From: Sipunculus nudus
Taxonomy: Eukaryota > Annelida > Sipuncula > Golfingiida > Sipunculidae
Assembly: GCA_026874595.1 (NCBI GenBank)
Contig: CM049316.1
Coordinates: 53,949,676-54,013,675, forward strand
Length of the DNA: 64,000 nucleotides
Direction of reading: 5' to 3'
The notes under the pieces were generated by a model. That model had not been told where the DNA came from and did no database searches. It saw only the letters and a list, made by a program, of their open reading frames with translations. Position 1 is the first letter of the stretch, and each line of letters opens with the position of its first letter. The translations under genes and the position numbers were made by a program. This document shows, piece after piece, positions 38,662-53,200 of the stretch.

Positions 38662-41435
38662 TCTAACTTTTATAATCATCCGGGATCAATTACTGTGCCG
38701 TTACTGTGAACGTTATCCTCGGCATTATCGTCCGTGTCCAGATTACCAGCTAGTGCAAAAGATGAGCAGACACATCGAACATTATAAAAACACTCGCCCT
38801 GAATAAAGGAAAGGGCCAGCACACACTCCGGTGTGAATCTCACCGTTGATAAAGTTTGATATTTTATAAATAATATCAAAGCTTCTAGAATTTATACAGT
38901 TTTGGAGATGCAAAATTATATGTCAGACTGGAATTATAAGTAATGATAATGTTTAAAAGATTTATACTTAAGAAGCAAACATTGCTTATACTTATTGCAA
39001 TATTTTAATTATACATGTATTTCAATTGAAATTGAATGGAAAATCTGAATTAGCGCAAAATTTTCTTTTAATTTCTTCATAAAATTAAGGATCAATAATT
39101 CATTGTTATACCCAAACCTTGTATGGATATAAAACTGCCTTAAACTCCTGGTGAGATTAGGGATTCCACCAAACAAAGATTTGTTTTCACAAATATATGA
39201 AAATAATTGTTGGCGGTCACGTTTTCCATGATCTTAATGATGTGGGTAATTACATCTACTGGGTGATATAATCGTAAGGATCATCCGTAGATCTTTTCCT
39301 TCGCAGACCAGGATGATTGTTGCTGGTCCTAGTTTCGTGTGGACTTACCCTTCATTTACACTGGTGTTTCTCAAGGTTCACGTGTAAGCTTATCTGCAGA
39401 TCTGCATATCGTATCATGGAATTTTGCTAAAACAAAGAAAATCTCAGCCTACCAGCCGTGATAACTTGTCAACTTGCATTGGGCATAAACTTTACTGCGT
39501 GAAGCTTTTAATCAGACACGTCTTATTGAAAATAATAATGCCCTGAGCGACTGATTAACACCCGGTTGGCAAAACACCGTGTCAAATGAGAACCTCGAGG
39601 GACTTGGTGATAAACAATAAAGTATAACCATGACCTTGTCAGGGAGGAGATCCTATAGTCTCCCATTACATATTCTCATTGTTCACTTGCGTCCGTATTT
39701 ACCTGACACAAGTCTGTTCCTGATCGGATGAAAGTGTTGCAAATACAAGAGTTTCTACAGTTTATTTCAGGTGACTTCTCTGTATCTGAATTTTACTTTT
39801 TGCCATGCATTTACATTGTCATTCTAGTAGCTGTCCACTCGGGTTTATCTTCTGTGTTCCCATACAGTATTTACAATATAAGGTCAGACACATTTACAGC
39901 AGTGGCGGAGCCCAGGGGGCGGGTGGTCAGACCCAGGAGGTCTTTTGAGCTGCTACATCTTATTTTAGGGTTTCAAATTAATGTTTCTGGGTTGGATCCC
40001 CTTCCGGACCAGAAGCCCTTCTGAAGTTTTTTTTCTGTAACCTTAATTCTTAGTCTCCCCATTTTCAAATTCCTTTTATCCATCCTTGATCTGCCGAGTT
40101 GCTGTATAATAGTACATTGCAGTTTGATATAAAGATTTCAATAGCATCATGCCAAGAGATGTACAGTCGCATATAAGACATATTTTAAAGACAGAAAGAT
40201 ATAGTGGAAAAAAAATAACAAAATTAAAACAGTTAACGCATTTAAAGACAATCGACATGTCCACAAGACTTTATGATACATAATGGGGCTGTCCGCACAG
40301 CTTAAATTGCCATGACAGGTTGACAGATAGCAATTTACAGTGCTATTCATGAAAGGTACTTCGCCGTCTCCTGTTCTAAACCTCGCAGCAGTCGTAACAC
40401 ACACCCAATATCTGGTCAATATTGTTCCCGACTGCTGCGGGCGTTCAGTAAGTGTTGATTCATTTAAAGCGGAGTGTATGTTTTTTTTTCAGACTTTCAT
40501 GCCGCTAGCACTGGACCTGTAAACGTGTTTATTTCAAAGATAGAATAATGTTTACTTTTCAGTATAGTCTTCATTTTGTTTGCCTTTGCCGGCAAGTAAA
40601 TAGCAACTGGTTATTATTTATTTCCTGCGTCGAGGTCATGTTTGTGAATTCTTGACCGTTTTCAAGGATCTTCTAGTTATTCCAATTTTTTTTTATAAAT
40701 TAATTCATTGTCCTTTATGTCGACCGATTTTATTTATTTATATTTCACCTTTTATCACGGACATTATCAAGCTTGGTAGGGTGGGATGACTGCTCTCTGC
40801 GTCGTACCCTTTACAGCAAAAAAAAAAAAAAATCAGTGTTAACTCTAGTCACAACTTCTTTTCTTGAAAAATGTTTGGACTCAACAAATGGAAACTGCCA
40901 GAATTTCATCACGTAGAAAATGAGTTCGTGACGTGCACAAACTAAATTCTAATGGTATTTTGTATTATATAAACCGTAACACCTCGGTAAATTAGGCCCG
41001 GCGTTTATGGCGAAATATTGTGGTTTGACCTTCCAAGATTAATTATCATAAATGTCCAGCATGGAACGAGAGTTTGTTTTTGCAGCATCAATGAAATTAA
41101 ATCAAGTGCCTCTTTTCAAGATGTTCCATTAATGATTCAATATTGCTAAAACAAACGAATCCGTTTTGTAAGAGCATCATACATATTTCAGGCAGTGGTG
41201 GATCCAGAAATTCGAGAACGGGGGGCACTTATATACTGGGTTAGCGAATGATGGGTATTAAGCAATATATATATGCAATATTATATAAACCAAATATATA
41301 TATACATATAATTTGCATTGTCAAAGTAACATGAATTCAATACATCCAGGTGATATAAGTACTCTACCATAGGGGAGCGTTTATGAACGGATGAAGTTTA
41401 ATATACTGAACATTCATTATATATATATATATACA

Positions 41436-41466
<31 letters not shown>

Positions 41467-41710
41467 AATCAATATAATATATTAATGTTCAAAACATCAC
41501 AGAGAAAGTGCTCTACCGAGCAGGGGAGCATCAATAATATTATACTATGTGTATTGATAGCTTGATATCATAATGTACTACAGTACAATTTAGTGAGTTC
41601 AGCTTACCACCCGGCTCATACCTCAGGTACAAACTGAAATGATCATGTGCGATTTTAGTTCGTTTAAATTAGATGGATTAAGCATGGGTTACCGGATTCA
41701 GGTACCTATT

Positions 41711-41764
<54 letters not shown>

Positions 41765-44700
41765 CGGTGTTCTGACGCGGCAGAGTGTAATAATAGAAGG
41801 ACTTCCTCCCTCGGTATAGAAACATTTGGATGCTTTCTTTATTTCAGGGTTGTTCATGAATATCCTCACCTTATGGATTAGAATGTAATAATTGTGAATA
41901 AAATAATAATCTAAAAATGAAAATTAATTACGAATAACTGGGAAAAAAACCCAATAAAATAAGAGATCCGCCACTGTCAGGTATACTTTTAAACAGAAGA
42001 TTTCAAGCTAAGCATTTAGTATGCTAAGGTATTATTCCCCCTGATCAAGATGTGTGGCCGCCTTGAATTTATATATAGAAAGTTACATACCCAATATTTG
42101 CCTGCTTTATAACAGCAGTAAACAGAGAAAATGAAGAAAAAATAAAATCCTGAACTATGTCTGCTAACTTTATTTATACAGTACCTGTTGTGTTCTGCTT
42201 TACGTGCAAATTAGCTGGTTTAAAATATCATTAATTACTCTGGTTTGAGTAAACAGAAACGTTAATGAATATCAATCAGTAACTTAACATATATATGATA
42301 TCATAATAATGTATGTCAGAATATTGTGAAAAAAGGGGGACATGATGTTGTAACTGACATATCTTTAAATCATGGATAAATCCACGTAAGGCCTGCATGT
42401 GGTACTTTCTATTGATGATATGTATTTATCGTCATACTATATGTTCAGCATTTGACATTGAATTCAATATGTGTTCCATATTCAACGTGCTCGCTCAGTC
42501 ATCCCTAACGAAGATCCGCTCGACAGACTTACCTGTTCGGGTAGCTGCTCTCTCACTTCTATGCAGTGCTGAGGGACATGGCGTTCCCACTACCTTATGG
42601 CGAGTTTGTCGAGTCGGGTCCATATAGGATGAGTGTAGTAAATTTGCCATTATGTGTATACAATTGAAATGTTCACTGGACCCAGGACCCTATTGAAAAC
42701 AGCATATTGTGTTGAATAGGCCACCCTGATAAAACATCTTTGAAATAAAATAAATAAATAAATAAAAATATACAGTGTAAGCCTAATGAACTTAAGATTT
42801 TATACATATGAGGTTTTGAATAATCCGAAGTTCATAACCTCCGTTTAGCCGTTTGCATGGAATATCAAGCGAGGACCTTCCCCTCCGAAGTACAAAGTAG
42901 TAATGACCGGGCTGCTCCCCTCGCCTGTCATATGTATTATGATGTTCATCCACATGGACCCTGCAGACATTACAAGGAAAAATAAATGGTATTTTCCAAG
43001 CCCTCGAATTACGTATTTACTCTGTATCAGATCGTAGTTAATCGTGGTTATAAAGCCCAAGCGTGCATTAGCACGGAATTACGTTTTTTTTCTATTTTTT
43101 AATAATATCGGATTTCTATAAATATAAGCAAAATATGTATGCATTTGAAGGTTATGTACCCTGAACTGTGGGAATTGGTAAAACGCATTTTAAATGACAT
43201 AGGTAATAAATTACAGAGATGTTCCCTTCCTGTGATTGATATTTGTGTATTTCTTATTGTCATGTTTAATAAAGGAAAACTTTTTTTATGTTGATATTCA
43301 AAAGTAGATAGAATGTGTGCATAGAAATATCTGCATATAGTTTCTCATGTTGTTGTTTGTTTTATATTTTATGTGAAAGTTAAACGGAATATAGAATTCA
43401 TTTTAAAATTCATGCCTATTGTTACGGAACCTAATATCAACAGATCACGTATGCGTAATGAACATAAAGTTTGTCAAGGAGATAAAAAAAATCAGATTCT
43501 GAAACACTAGGCAGCGTGAAATGTCAAGGGGAATGAATAAAGAAAGTCAGTGGTTTTTTGTTAACAAATAACTATAATTTATTCTTAAAACAAACCTAAC
43601 ATTACAATACACTAAATCAATACAATTACACAGTATAACAGCAGTATAACAACAAATGAATACAATCGCACAGTAGAATAAACAAAGTGCACAGTACCTG
43701 GATACCACTGTCACAGCGAAAAGTCATTTAAAATGTATAAGCCAGATGAAAAGTTCACACAGATTCTCTCGGAGAATAACAGTCCAATATAAAGCTCTTG
43801 TAACAATCCAGAAAGTTAACTTGAGGCAGGCAGCATTAAATTATATAGAGTTAGTAATAGTAGAATCCCTGAAATTACAGGATAATCGGATAGGTCCCAC
43901 AAACTGACATACACACGTCTGTGTCCGCTGGAATACTCTCTCACCTCTCTCTCGGCTCTAATACACAGCCCCCCATTTATAACCTCTCGCCCCAAGCCAA
44001 GAATTCTCCACTTCTCGAACATTCTAAAGAATCTTACACAGTACACACGTTCAAAGAAGATACTAGAACGGGAACGCCGTGTATCTAGGGTTCATCCAAT
44101 GCGGATTAAACCGAGCCTGCAACAGCCGGCCAGGCGAGGCCGCCACAACACGAGCTACGCGTGGCACACAAACAAAATGCCAACAACACATGGTGCACAA
44201 TAAAACAATCATCTGTAAGACCGCTGCACACAATAAAAAGGGGCACCTGTAACACTATAAACCCATTGTTGACTCCTTTAGCCACCACTTTACCTCAAGG
44301 AGAAGATGGAGACATATTACAGCAACACACTCAGGTCTCTGGTCACACAGAAATATCCCCTTCACAGTATTCAGTATGTTATAAGGAAACTTGCATGAAG
44401 GGGGTTGAAGATTCGAAGCAAAATTTAGTTTAATTCCATGATGTTTATTACGCGTGTTTGAAACATTAGCCCTGCTGCAGCGCTGATAAAGTATAGCTCT
44501 AGATGACGGCCGTCAACAAATAGCCAAAGAAATATATTGCCAAAATAAAATTAGTCTCCATTATGCATCATAACCCGATTACACCATGTGCAGATTTCTT
44601 TGTTAATTTTGTAAAATGTTTTGCAGTTCTGCAGAAATACCAAGAAACCACGAGGTCTGTTTATGAGAATAGATTCGATAAAACTATATTTAGTTAAGAA

Positions 44701-45529
44701 AGCGTGTATTTCCAGTGTAACATTTAGGCACGGTTTATTGAGTTATATTTTTAGGAAAATACGTATAATTTAAGGAGCTCTTATCTTGTTTATAGCTCTC
44801 TCATGAGTAGGGTAGAAATTTCATATAATTGTATGTCTATTATTGCCATAGCTGTCATGTGATCAGGGGTCGGATTGAGGACTTTTGAAGGGGGGGGGGC
44901 ATCACCTTGGCCCCTCAAACAAGTGTGCCGGGAATGCCAGTTGAGAAGATTTTATATAAACCTAGTTTCAAAGTCTTCTGAATCTCGTACATGGTAAAGG
45001 TTGAACGACATTGGAGCAGAGAAAAGTGTCAAATACTGTCTTAAAATTGCCGCGATTAAGAAATGATAGATAGAAAATGCTAATTTTTTCGTCGTATCCT
45101 GACTTTTCATGTGCGTCGTTATGGCTATGGGTGGTTGGATTAAATGATTCTTCGTTGCCGATCGCAACCAAACCCTGGAACGGCCACCAAACCCTTTCAG
45201 TAAAATATATATTATCATACTGTATATATGTACATATATAAACACACCCACACATAAACAATAAGATAATATATATATTTATTTGATATATATCAAATTG
45301 ACATTTTCAATGTGACATTTGACAATGTGATTAAAATAACACACCTTTAGCACTTCATGCTTATTTCAGAAAGACGATATCGGGACTGAGTAGTCGCATG
45401 AGTGAGCGCATCCGGGATCTTGTGCGTCGCTTCAGCAGCCGCACGGAGTTTTTTCGAGAGAAGACGGTACAACCACCAACGCCCTCTAGTGACAATTCAG
45501 ATGCAAGATCAGGTAGGCGTCTCTCCCAA

Positions 45530-45609
<80 letters not shown>

Positions 45610-47219
45610 CACACATATATAGATATAGATATCTGCTAGTCTCAGTCGGACCGCTCATACGCCGACACTTGGCAGGCAATTACAGATCAAGAAGACTACT
45701 CGGATACGTTTATCTTACATCAAGTGTGCTTTCACGTAAATTTTAATCAGAAGGAACGTCACTTTAGAAATACTTAACACTTATATACCGCTGTAAGCAT
45801 ATGTTTCTATCCATTATGTATAGCCGCTTAGGAAGAGCTTTTGGCTTAACTCATTCGCTTATCACAGAAAATAAATTGCAATAAAAAACTGGAATACTGG
45901 TAGTCGACAAGCGACTACGTGTATCCGCCGAAATCAGAGTGGGACGGGAAGGGGAAATAGAGTGAGGTGTGTTACATATTAGCATGGAGGTTTGCAGCCG
46001 AAATGTGTATGTAGGTTGCGCCACCTACCATAAAATCCAGAAAACTGTCAAAGTTGTATACATATGCAAAAAAAGTCAAACAACTGCCGAGATATGAGTG
46101 ATTTTATCCCACGACAGACAAACAGACGGACACTGTGCAAAAATGGTTGCAGGTGGCGCCACCAGTTTTGCCTATAATAAAGAGCTATGTGAGATCTATA
46201 CACATGCAAACTTTTGGCGCAATCGGTCAAACGGTTCCCGAGATATAAGCTTGGATGTCTGCAGCGTAAATGTGAATGTAGGTGGCGCCACCTGTCATAA
46301 AATCAAGAAGGCTATCCAAGATGTCTAAACATAAAAAAATTTTAGGCAGATAAGTCAAACCACTGCCGAGATAAGAGTGATTTTTTTCCCACGGCAGACA
46401 AACAGATGGACGCTGTGCAAAAATGGTTGCAGGTGGCGCCACCATTTTTATGTATGTTATAAAGCTATCCAAGGGCTACATTTGTGCATTTTTTTTTCCT
46501 GATCGGTCAAACGGTTCCCGAGATATGTGGGTTATTGTGTCAATACAGACGCACAGATTGACGCAGAGCGCAGAGGAAAGGTCAGAGGTCAAAACAAAAT
46601 CGGGGCGCAGCAGTTCACATGTGACCCAAACATAATCCCGGGTTTTGTCAAATTCCGCCCAGCGGTTACGGAGGTGTTCTCCGGACACCTAAGCGGCGGC
46701 GGCGGCGGCGGCGGCGGCGGTGGGCTGAAAACATAGTATCCGCAAAACTCTGGCGGATACAATAATTATTTGAGTTACAGAATAAATACGTATTTTATTC
46801 TTTTTCATACAGTATATTTTGACAGCCTTGTTAATATCAGTTTATACATATATAGCATATAAATGAGTTTAATCCCAGTGTTCTGTGGGAATAACATTTA
46901 CAGGAGGTATTATTTCACTCAAATCTGGTTTTGTATGTTTGTATGGGTAATCGTAAGATATCTGATGAACGGCTGACTGAACTCTATGAAACACGATACA
47001 CATATATAAACAAGTCTGTGTTTTTTTGAGTTCTGTTTTTGGGAGTTCTCTGTTTAGACGATATTGGGTATAGAATAACTAGGGCTGGTTATCGGTTAGC
47101 CTATTGTATAGCGATACTCGTAAAGCGATGTCGCGACACACTTAAAGCGTATTGCCGATACGCTTTGTTTTTCTTTGTGTATTATTTTCTTATTAAAAGC
47201 TCTGTGAATATTTTTTTAA

Positions 47220-47251
<32 letters not shown>

Positions 47252-50200
47252 TACATGTATACAGTTTACTGTATACAGTTTACTGTATACGTGATGACAG
47301 TTCCTTATTTTCTGCTCACTTGCTGAACGGGCCGCATGTTGGTGGCGTAACATCCTCCGAGCTCAGTATTGGCTGCAGTGTTCGCTTTAGGGTTGGCAGG
47401 CACTCAAATCAATCGTTTTATAAACGATTCCTTTTTTCCTTAATTTCATATACTGAGCTGACTGTTGGGTACTAAAATCTCGCTCTTGTTTGCTGTCCTT
47501 GCCCCCCCCCCCCCCCCCCCCAGCACTCCGACCCCTTTCCCATTGTGTTAGCATTTTATGGGGCAGATACTTAGTATATACAGATTATATTTTATGCCAT
47601 GTAAATATACTTTTTTTCGTGTGCTTCTTGAAATGTGAATCCTTTAATCACATTTCCCCTCGTAATATAGTATTCGATTTTCCCCCAAAGGTTTTGAACA
47701 CTAGTTTCACCTATTGCCATACATGCAGTTCCAAATATTCAGGTGAATATGGACCTCGGGAAATTGGTGAACTTATTACTGGTACAATAATGGATTATAA
47801 AGTGAAATGCATGTCCTACTAAGATCACAACTTGATTGATAAAATATGCAATGCATATTTGAATGATAGCTATATGTAATATGAACATATGTTTCAACAA
47901 AAACGAGGACCGATGGTAATATATTCGAAAATCATCGCTCATACGCATCGGCTTGTGTTGGAAGCATCGACAAGTGTACATGTATACATTCCTCACCCAG
48001 TCGATCACACGACAATACGTGATCTGATTAACGTCTTAAAGGCGAACATTAGAAATATAAAATAGCTTTATACTATATATAAATAGTATACATTAAAGTT
48101 TAAGTCAGGGTTGAATTTATATTTATAAGCAGTCACTGTGATTCTTCGATACCACGGTACGATATGCGTAGCATATCAGTAACCGTATCGACGTGGTGTA
48201 TCGATATGTCTCGATATATGGGTATATTGATACAGGCCTAGTATAGAATACATACAGATAGAAATAAAGCTTAGGAGCATTCATCTCCAACCTTAAAGAT
48301 AGTCTCTTCGTTACATTCAGCTGACTTTCTCATTGTCTCAGTGGCTTGTCTCGTGGTTGAAAAGGTTTACAATGTAATAATTATACCGAAGGTGCTGTCA
48401 TATATGGGGACAAGATTTAGGATAAGAGTTTTCATGCATTAAATAAATTAAAAATTAGATTAAAAAATGCAAGAATGATTTGCTTTTCAATGGGTGATCA
48501 ATTTAATGTGTATTATGTTTGTTCATTTAATAAATTCATCACGATTCTCATATCGCGCCAATTCCTCTGACATGCTCACTAAAAAGCTAAGAAAGTCCAC
48601 GTGTAATATTGACGGCGTAATTAGTTTGATCAACTAATTATCTGTCGAGTTTCCCCCTTTATTAACGGAAAATAGAAAATGAAACTGTTCTGTGTTGGGT
48701 GTTGATTGTCCTGGAGAATTAGTTTAATTATCGGTATTTTTTGCCAATTATCTCGTGCTTTCATAACGATCATGACAACAAGACCAGTTCTCAAATAAAA
48801 TCTTGTAAGGTGTTGTATTAAGAGGGAGATAATTCAATTTTATTAGAAATTTGATAAAAGCATATAAGGGAGGCCGCAAGGGTCCCGCGCAAAGTCGGAC
48901 TTTAAAATGAAGTTTTCCCCGTTAGTCTGTGGGCGTGTGTATATTGTAGTACGTGAATGTAGAAATCGTGCCATGTGTTAAGTAAACACAGTTGAAGCTG
49001 CATCCAGTCATTACAGAGGTCTTCGTAGTCAGACCTCGACAGTCATGTCATGTATAATTCTCACTTCACTACGCCACTGAATTAGGATCTCACCATTAAT
49101 CAGCGGGTCGGTGAATCGAATCTACCCGGAGCTCCTCGGCTGAATTAATGGTCTGGCCGGATGCACCAAGGCCGCGTCCTAGCTGGGTAAGGAGTTAAAT
49201 CAAACCCGACTTCTGACTTCTAGGTTGAGTTGGGTATCGGCCTAGTTATTGTGTCGAATAAGAGGAGAAAGCGGATAAAAGTGATCAATGATGCTGATAT
49301 ATTCGCATCTCTCTTTCCTCTACAAATCTTCATTTGAATTTTTACATTAACTGAATAAACAGGCATCACACGAGCGCTTGTGTCAGAGTCTCCGGCTTTA
49401 ACATTCATAATACTAGGATAATTCCTCGATACCTCTAGTCAATACCATCAGAATCCACGTCCAAGCCCTTATCACTTCGCGACTAGACTTCTGTAATTCT
49501 GTAATTATACTTGGCCTGCCATATCGCACCCCACCATGTATATATATACGTCCACTTGATGTAGTCCTAAACAATGCAGCACACCTCACCACCACACCAG
49601 GTCTCCGATAACACCAGTCCATCCACTGATCACTTTAACTTCAGTGGCTTCTGATCCCAAAGCACATCTGAATGCAAAGTCCTCCTCCAGTTGACTTGGT
49701 TCGGTTTTTACTTGCGACTGTAGCATGCAATTATCGAAAGCGATTTTGTGTCGCTTACGACGAGCAGTTTACACGCTTTGATTTTGTGTGGCATGAGACT
49801 TCATCACTCATATAGCTGTGTGCAGTCCAGACCTGTATGTACATCATTTATGTGTATGTGTGTTTAAGTATCGTACTTTTAATCCCTTTCATGGTAAACT
49901 TAAAATGTCGTTCAAGAATACTTTTACCGGTATATTTTTTGGTGTTATCATGGACATATATCCGGTTTCAACCTACCTTTTAAAACGAGTTATATGTTGT
50001 TAAAAGTATATACTTTTAACATATATTTTGAGCTGGATTCTATTGAGGATTACTTTACATTATAATTATAAAAGTAGTAGTTTTGACAGTCCACCTGGAA
50101 GCTGAGTAACAGATGCATCTATGTTCAATATTTAATAAAATGGTACAAGATGATTCGTTTTTACCTGTTAATTATAAACCCATGATCATAACGTTATTAA

Positions 50201-53200
50201 CTTTTTCAGCTTATGGTCAACATTGAATTATTTTTTATTTCTGCATGCATTATACGTTATCTTTAAATAGGTACTCTTGCAGAATAAATGTATCATTTTA
50301 AGTATTGCCATGCGTATATCTGCTGAATAAAATAATACAAACAAGTTATAACTATTCACTTTAGGTAGTGCAAGTTTTCTATTTTACTGGCTGATATCAA
50401 GATTTCCATCTTTGATGACAAAATTCTAATGCCCACTGGTCAGATTTGCAGATCTTCTGATAAAGAGATAAAAATTCTCATCTGATTTAAAATTATATTT
50501 TCAGAAACTTAAATTTCATTCTAAATTTCATTAGTCCAACTAATTTTTTTTCTTGCTGTAGGTAGTACACTTAAGGTGATTCATCCAATACAAGTTCTGC
50601 ATCGGTTAGTTATAAAAGAATTTATCCAATTGATTACACAGTCTTTAATTCATATTTATTTTTTATCTAGCAGCTAAGCTAAGAAACATAAATGAATGAT
50701 GCCTTCTTAGGTCTTCCATAGACAATGTGTTTTTTGCCAAGGTACACTTTAGCAGGGCTGTCACCTCAAATTAGCACTTGACTTTTTCTCACATTCCTGT
50801 TTGCTGCCCTGCCAAAGTTGCATGAAAACTGTGACAGTCGCGAGAAAAAGTCGCACCGTATAAACTGACATACACATTCAAGTGTCATATATGGTCTTGC
50901 TACATCTTACCTCTCACAACTCGTTTACATACACATAGATCCCCCCCCCCGTTACCTGTTTCTGTGGTCAAAGGGTAGAGCATAGGACCAATAGCCAGGA
51001 AGCCGTGAGTTCGAATCTCAGCCACACAGCCGTGAGATTTTTCAGGGTGCCCCCACACCTGCGTTTTGCATGTTTAAATGGAAGTCCGCAGTCGTGTTTC
51101 ACTCACAAACATGTGCGCATATCTATGTTACACATACAGGATCCGCAGGTGCTGTTAACAGAGGTAAAATGGCGCCCTTACATTTCGTTAATAAGAGCAA
51201 GACAATGCCCATGGTGTCTGTCAACAACAGCCGACCAAAGCTGATGGAAGATAAGTCGCATTTTGAATTTATATTTTTTATTCCCCTTTTTCCCTCCTAA
51301 ATCGAATTAAGTGTCCCATATTACTTGGAGACAATTCATGTTTCGTTTGAGGTGTCTAGTAGGACTCTCCTAACACAACCGCACTTGAATTCATGACCAA
51401 ATAAAGGCCTGGTTTGTGTTTTAGATAAATATTCGCGGAGTACACTTTGGCAAAATAAGACTTCTCCTATAGAATTCCTTAATGGGTTCTTATATTGATT
51501 TTAAGTGACTTTTGGGTTCATTTGGATTGATAAAAAAGGAAATGAAATATAAGGCAAAAGGGTCACACGGCACCTGATTTCCTGACGGGAAGGACGTTCA
51601 AATTATATTGATAGGTGAATCTTGTGTTTCGAATTTTTAAGGGCAACAGCAGATCTCCCCTTTTTAAAATAAACTATACTAAGTTTTTTACCTCCACTTA
51701 TCTTGATTATTTGTGTGCCTTTTCTACCTTATGGGTCACTCATTTCTTTACCTGGGAGAGGGGGTTATTTCAGTAATTCACGTTTCAACCAGTTGATATC
51801 GGGATGCCTGCGAGTCGCTTTGCGACAGGATCGTTTGTTTCACCCAGCGTGCTATTTATTTTGTAAAGTTTGGTCTGAAGTTCGCAGTTTATTGAACTAT
51901 TATAAGTGATATTTTATTTTATAGTAAATAATGGTTTATATATTATATTAATGAAAGATTTACAGCCTAAATATATAACACATAGGGACCTGAATACTCT
52001 CCATCTGATGGCCTTGGTTCAATTCCAAGATTGACTGTGAGAGGAGTTCTCTCCTTGTCCTCCGTCTCTCGCCATAAAAATTGTATTGTATGAATAATTA
52101 TAATGTTATATTTAAGGAATAAACTTATTTTATTCTAGTTAGCCCCCGCAATTATATTCAAAGGGAATCATTAAGGTCGTAATTTATTTTCCGGTGTTAT
52201 ACAATAACACTGACGATAGAGCTTAAAGATAGGTTAATAGGATTCAAAGCAAAAGAACACAAAGAAGTTTTGAACGATAACGATTCGCGCTGATGTATTT
52301 AGTAACGAAACAGGATCATGTCTAGCCTGGCGCCTTATGAAAGACGCAATAATTCTGCGGGGATCAAGTTTACCTGTCTACGTATATAACTATAGCCTCA
52401 GACAATAACATGCCCGTGTCTGACGTGCTTACCACACAATATATGGGTTAAACTGATGATAATATTCTTTGATGTTTTATTGATTGTAAATGGACAAAGA
52501 GGTTAACACTGCCTTGCGTAAAGTGTTCTTCAAAGGAACCAGGCGGTTTTATCGACAACGCCGTTGGCAAACAATTATGAACACTTTATATGAGTGGATA
52601 TTAAATAAAAAGACGACGTTTTAATTCTAAAGACAATAATTTAAGAGAACCACGATAAAATTTCCAAAGAAATATTTTTCGGCTCAGCAAAAACAGTAGT
52701 TCTTTTTTCACAAGCATATATAAATATGTTGTTATTTCGTTTATATGAAGGATTATTATTTTACGTTCAGCTTTGTTTTACTTTCATAACTCAATCCTTG
52801 CATGCATAAAAATGTAATGATACCAGAATAGGTCTAAAACTGGTTACATCTGTAGGTCGGATTGTTAAAATTTTCCGAACAGAGCCCTAAACGGGGGGGG
52901 GGGGGAGGGGTAAACCGCTTCTTCGAAAAGTATATGGGTTATCTTTTCAGGAAGACCTCTTTTCAATGGTTTTATATTCATCGTCTGACGAACATCTGTT
53001 TCAACTAATGAGAGAAAATCTAGAAAATGGCGAATTAAGGCGACCCGTAAATCGTTATCACAGCATGTCACGGAGTAAATCATCCAAGTCAAGAAACGTC
53101 GACTAATGAATAAAAAAAAACCTCACGAAACGTTAATTGTTAGAAACTCTTTAAAACGTTTATCATTTCCAAATCCAAATAAGAAAAATAGGTTCGTTTG

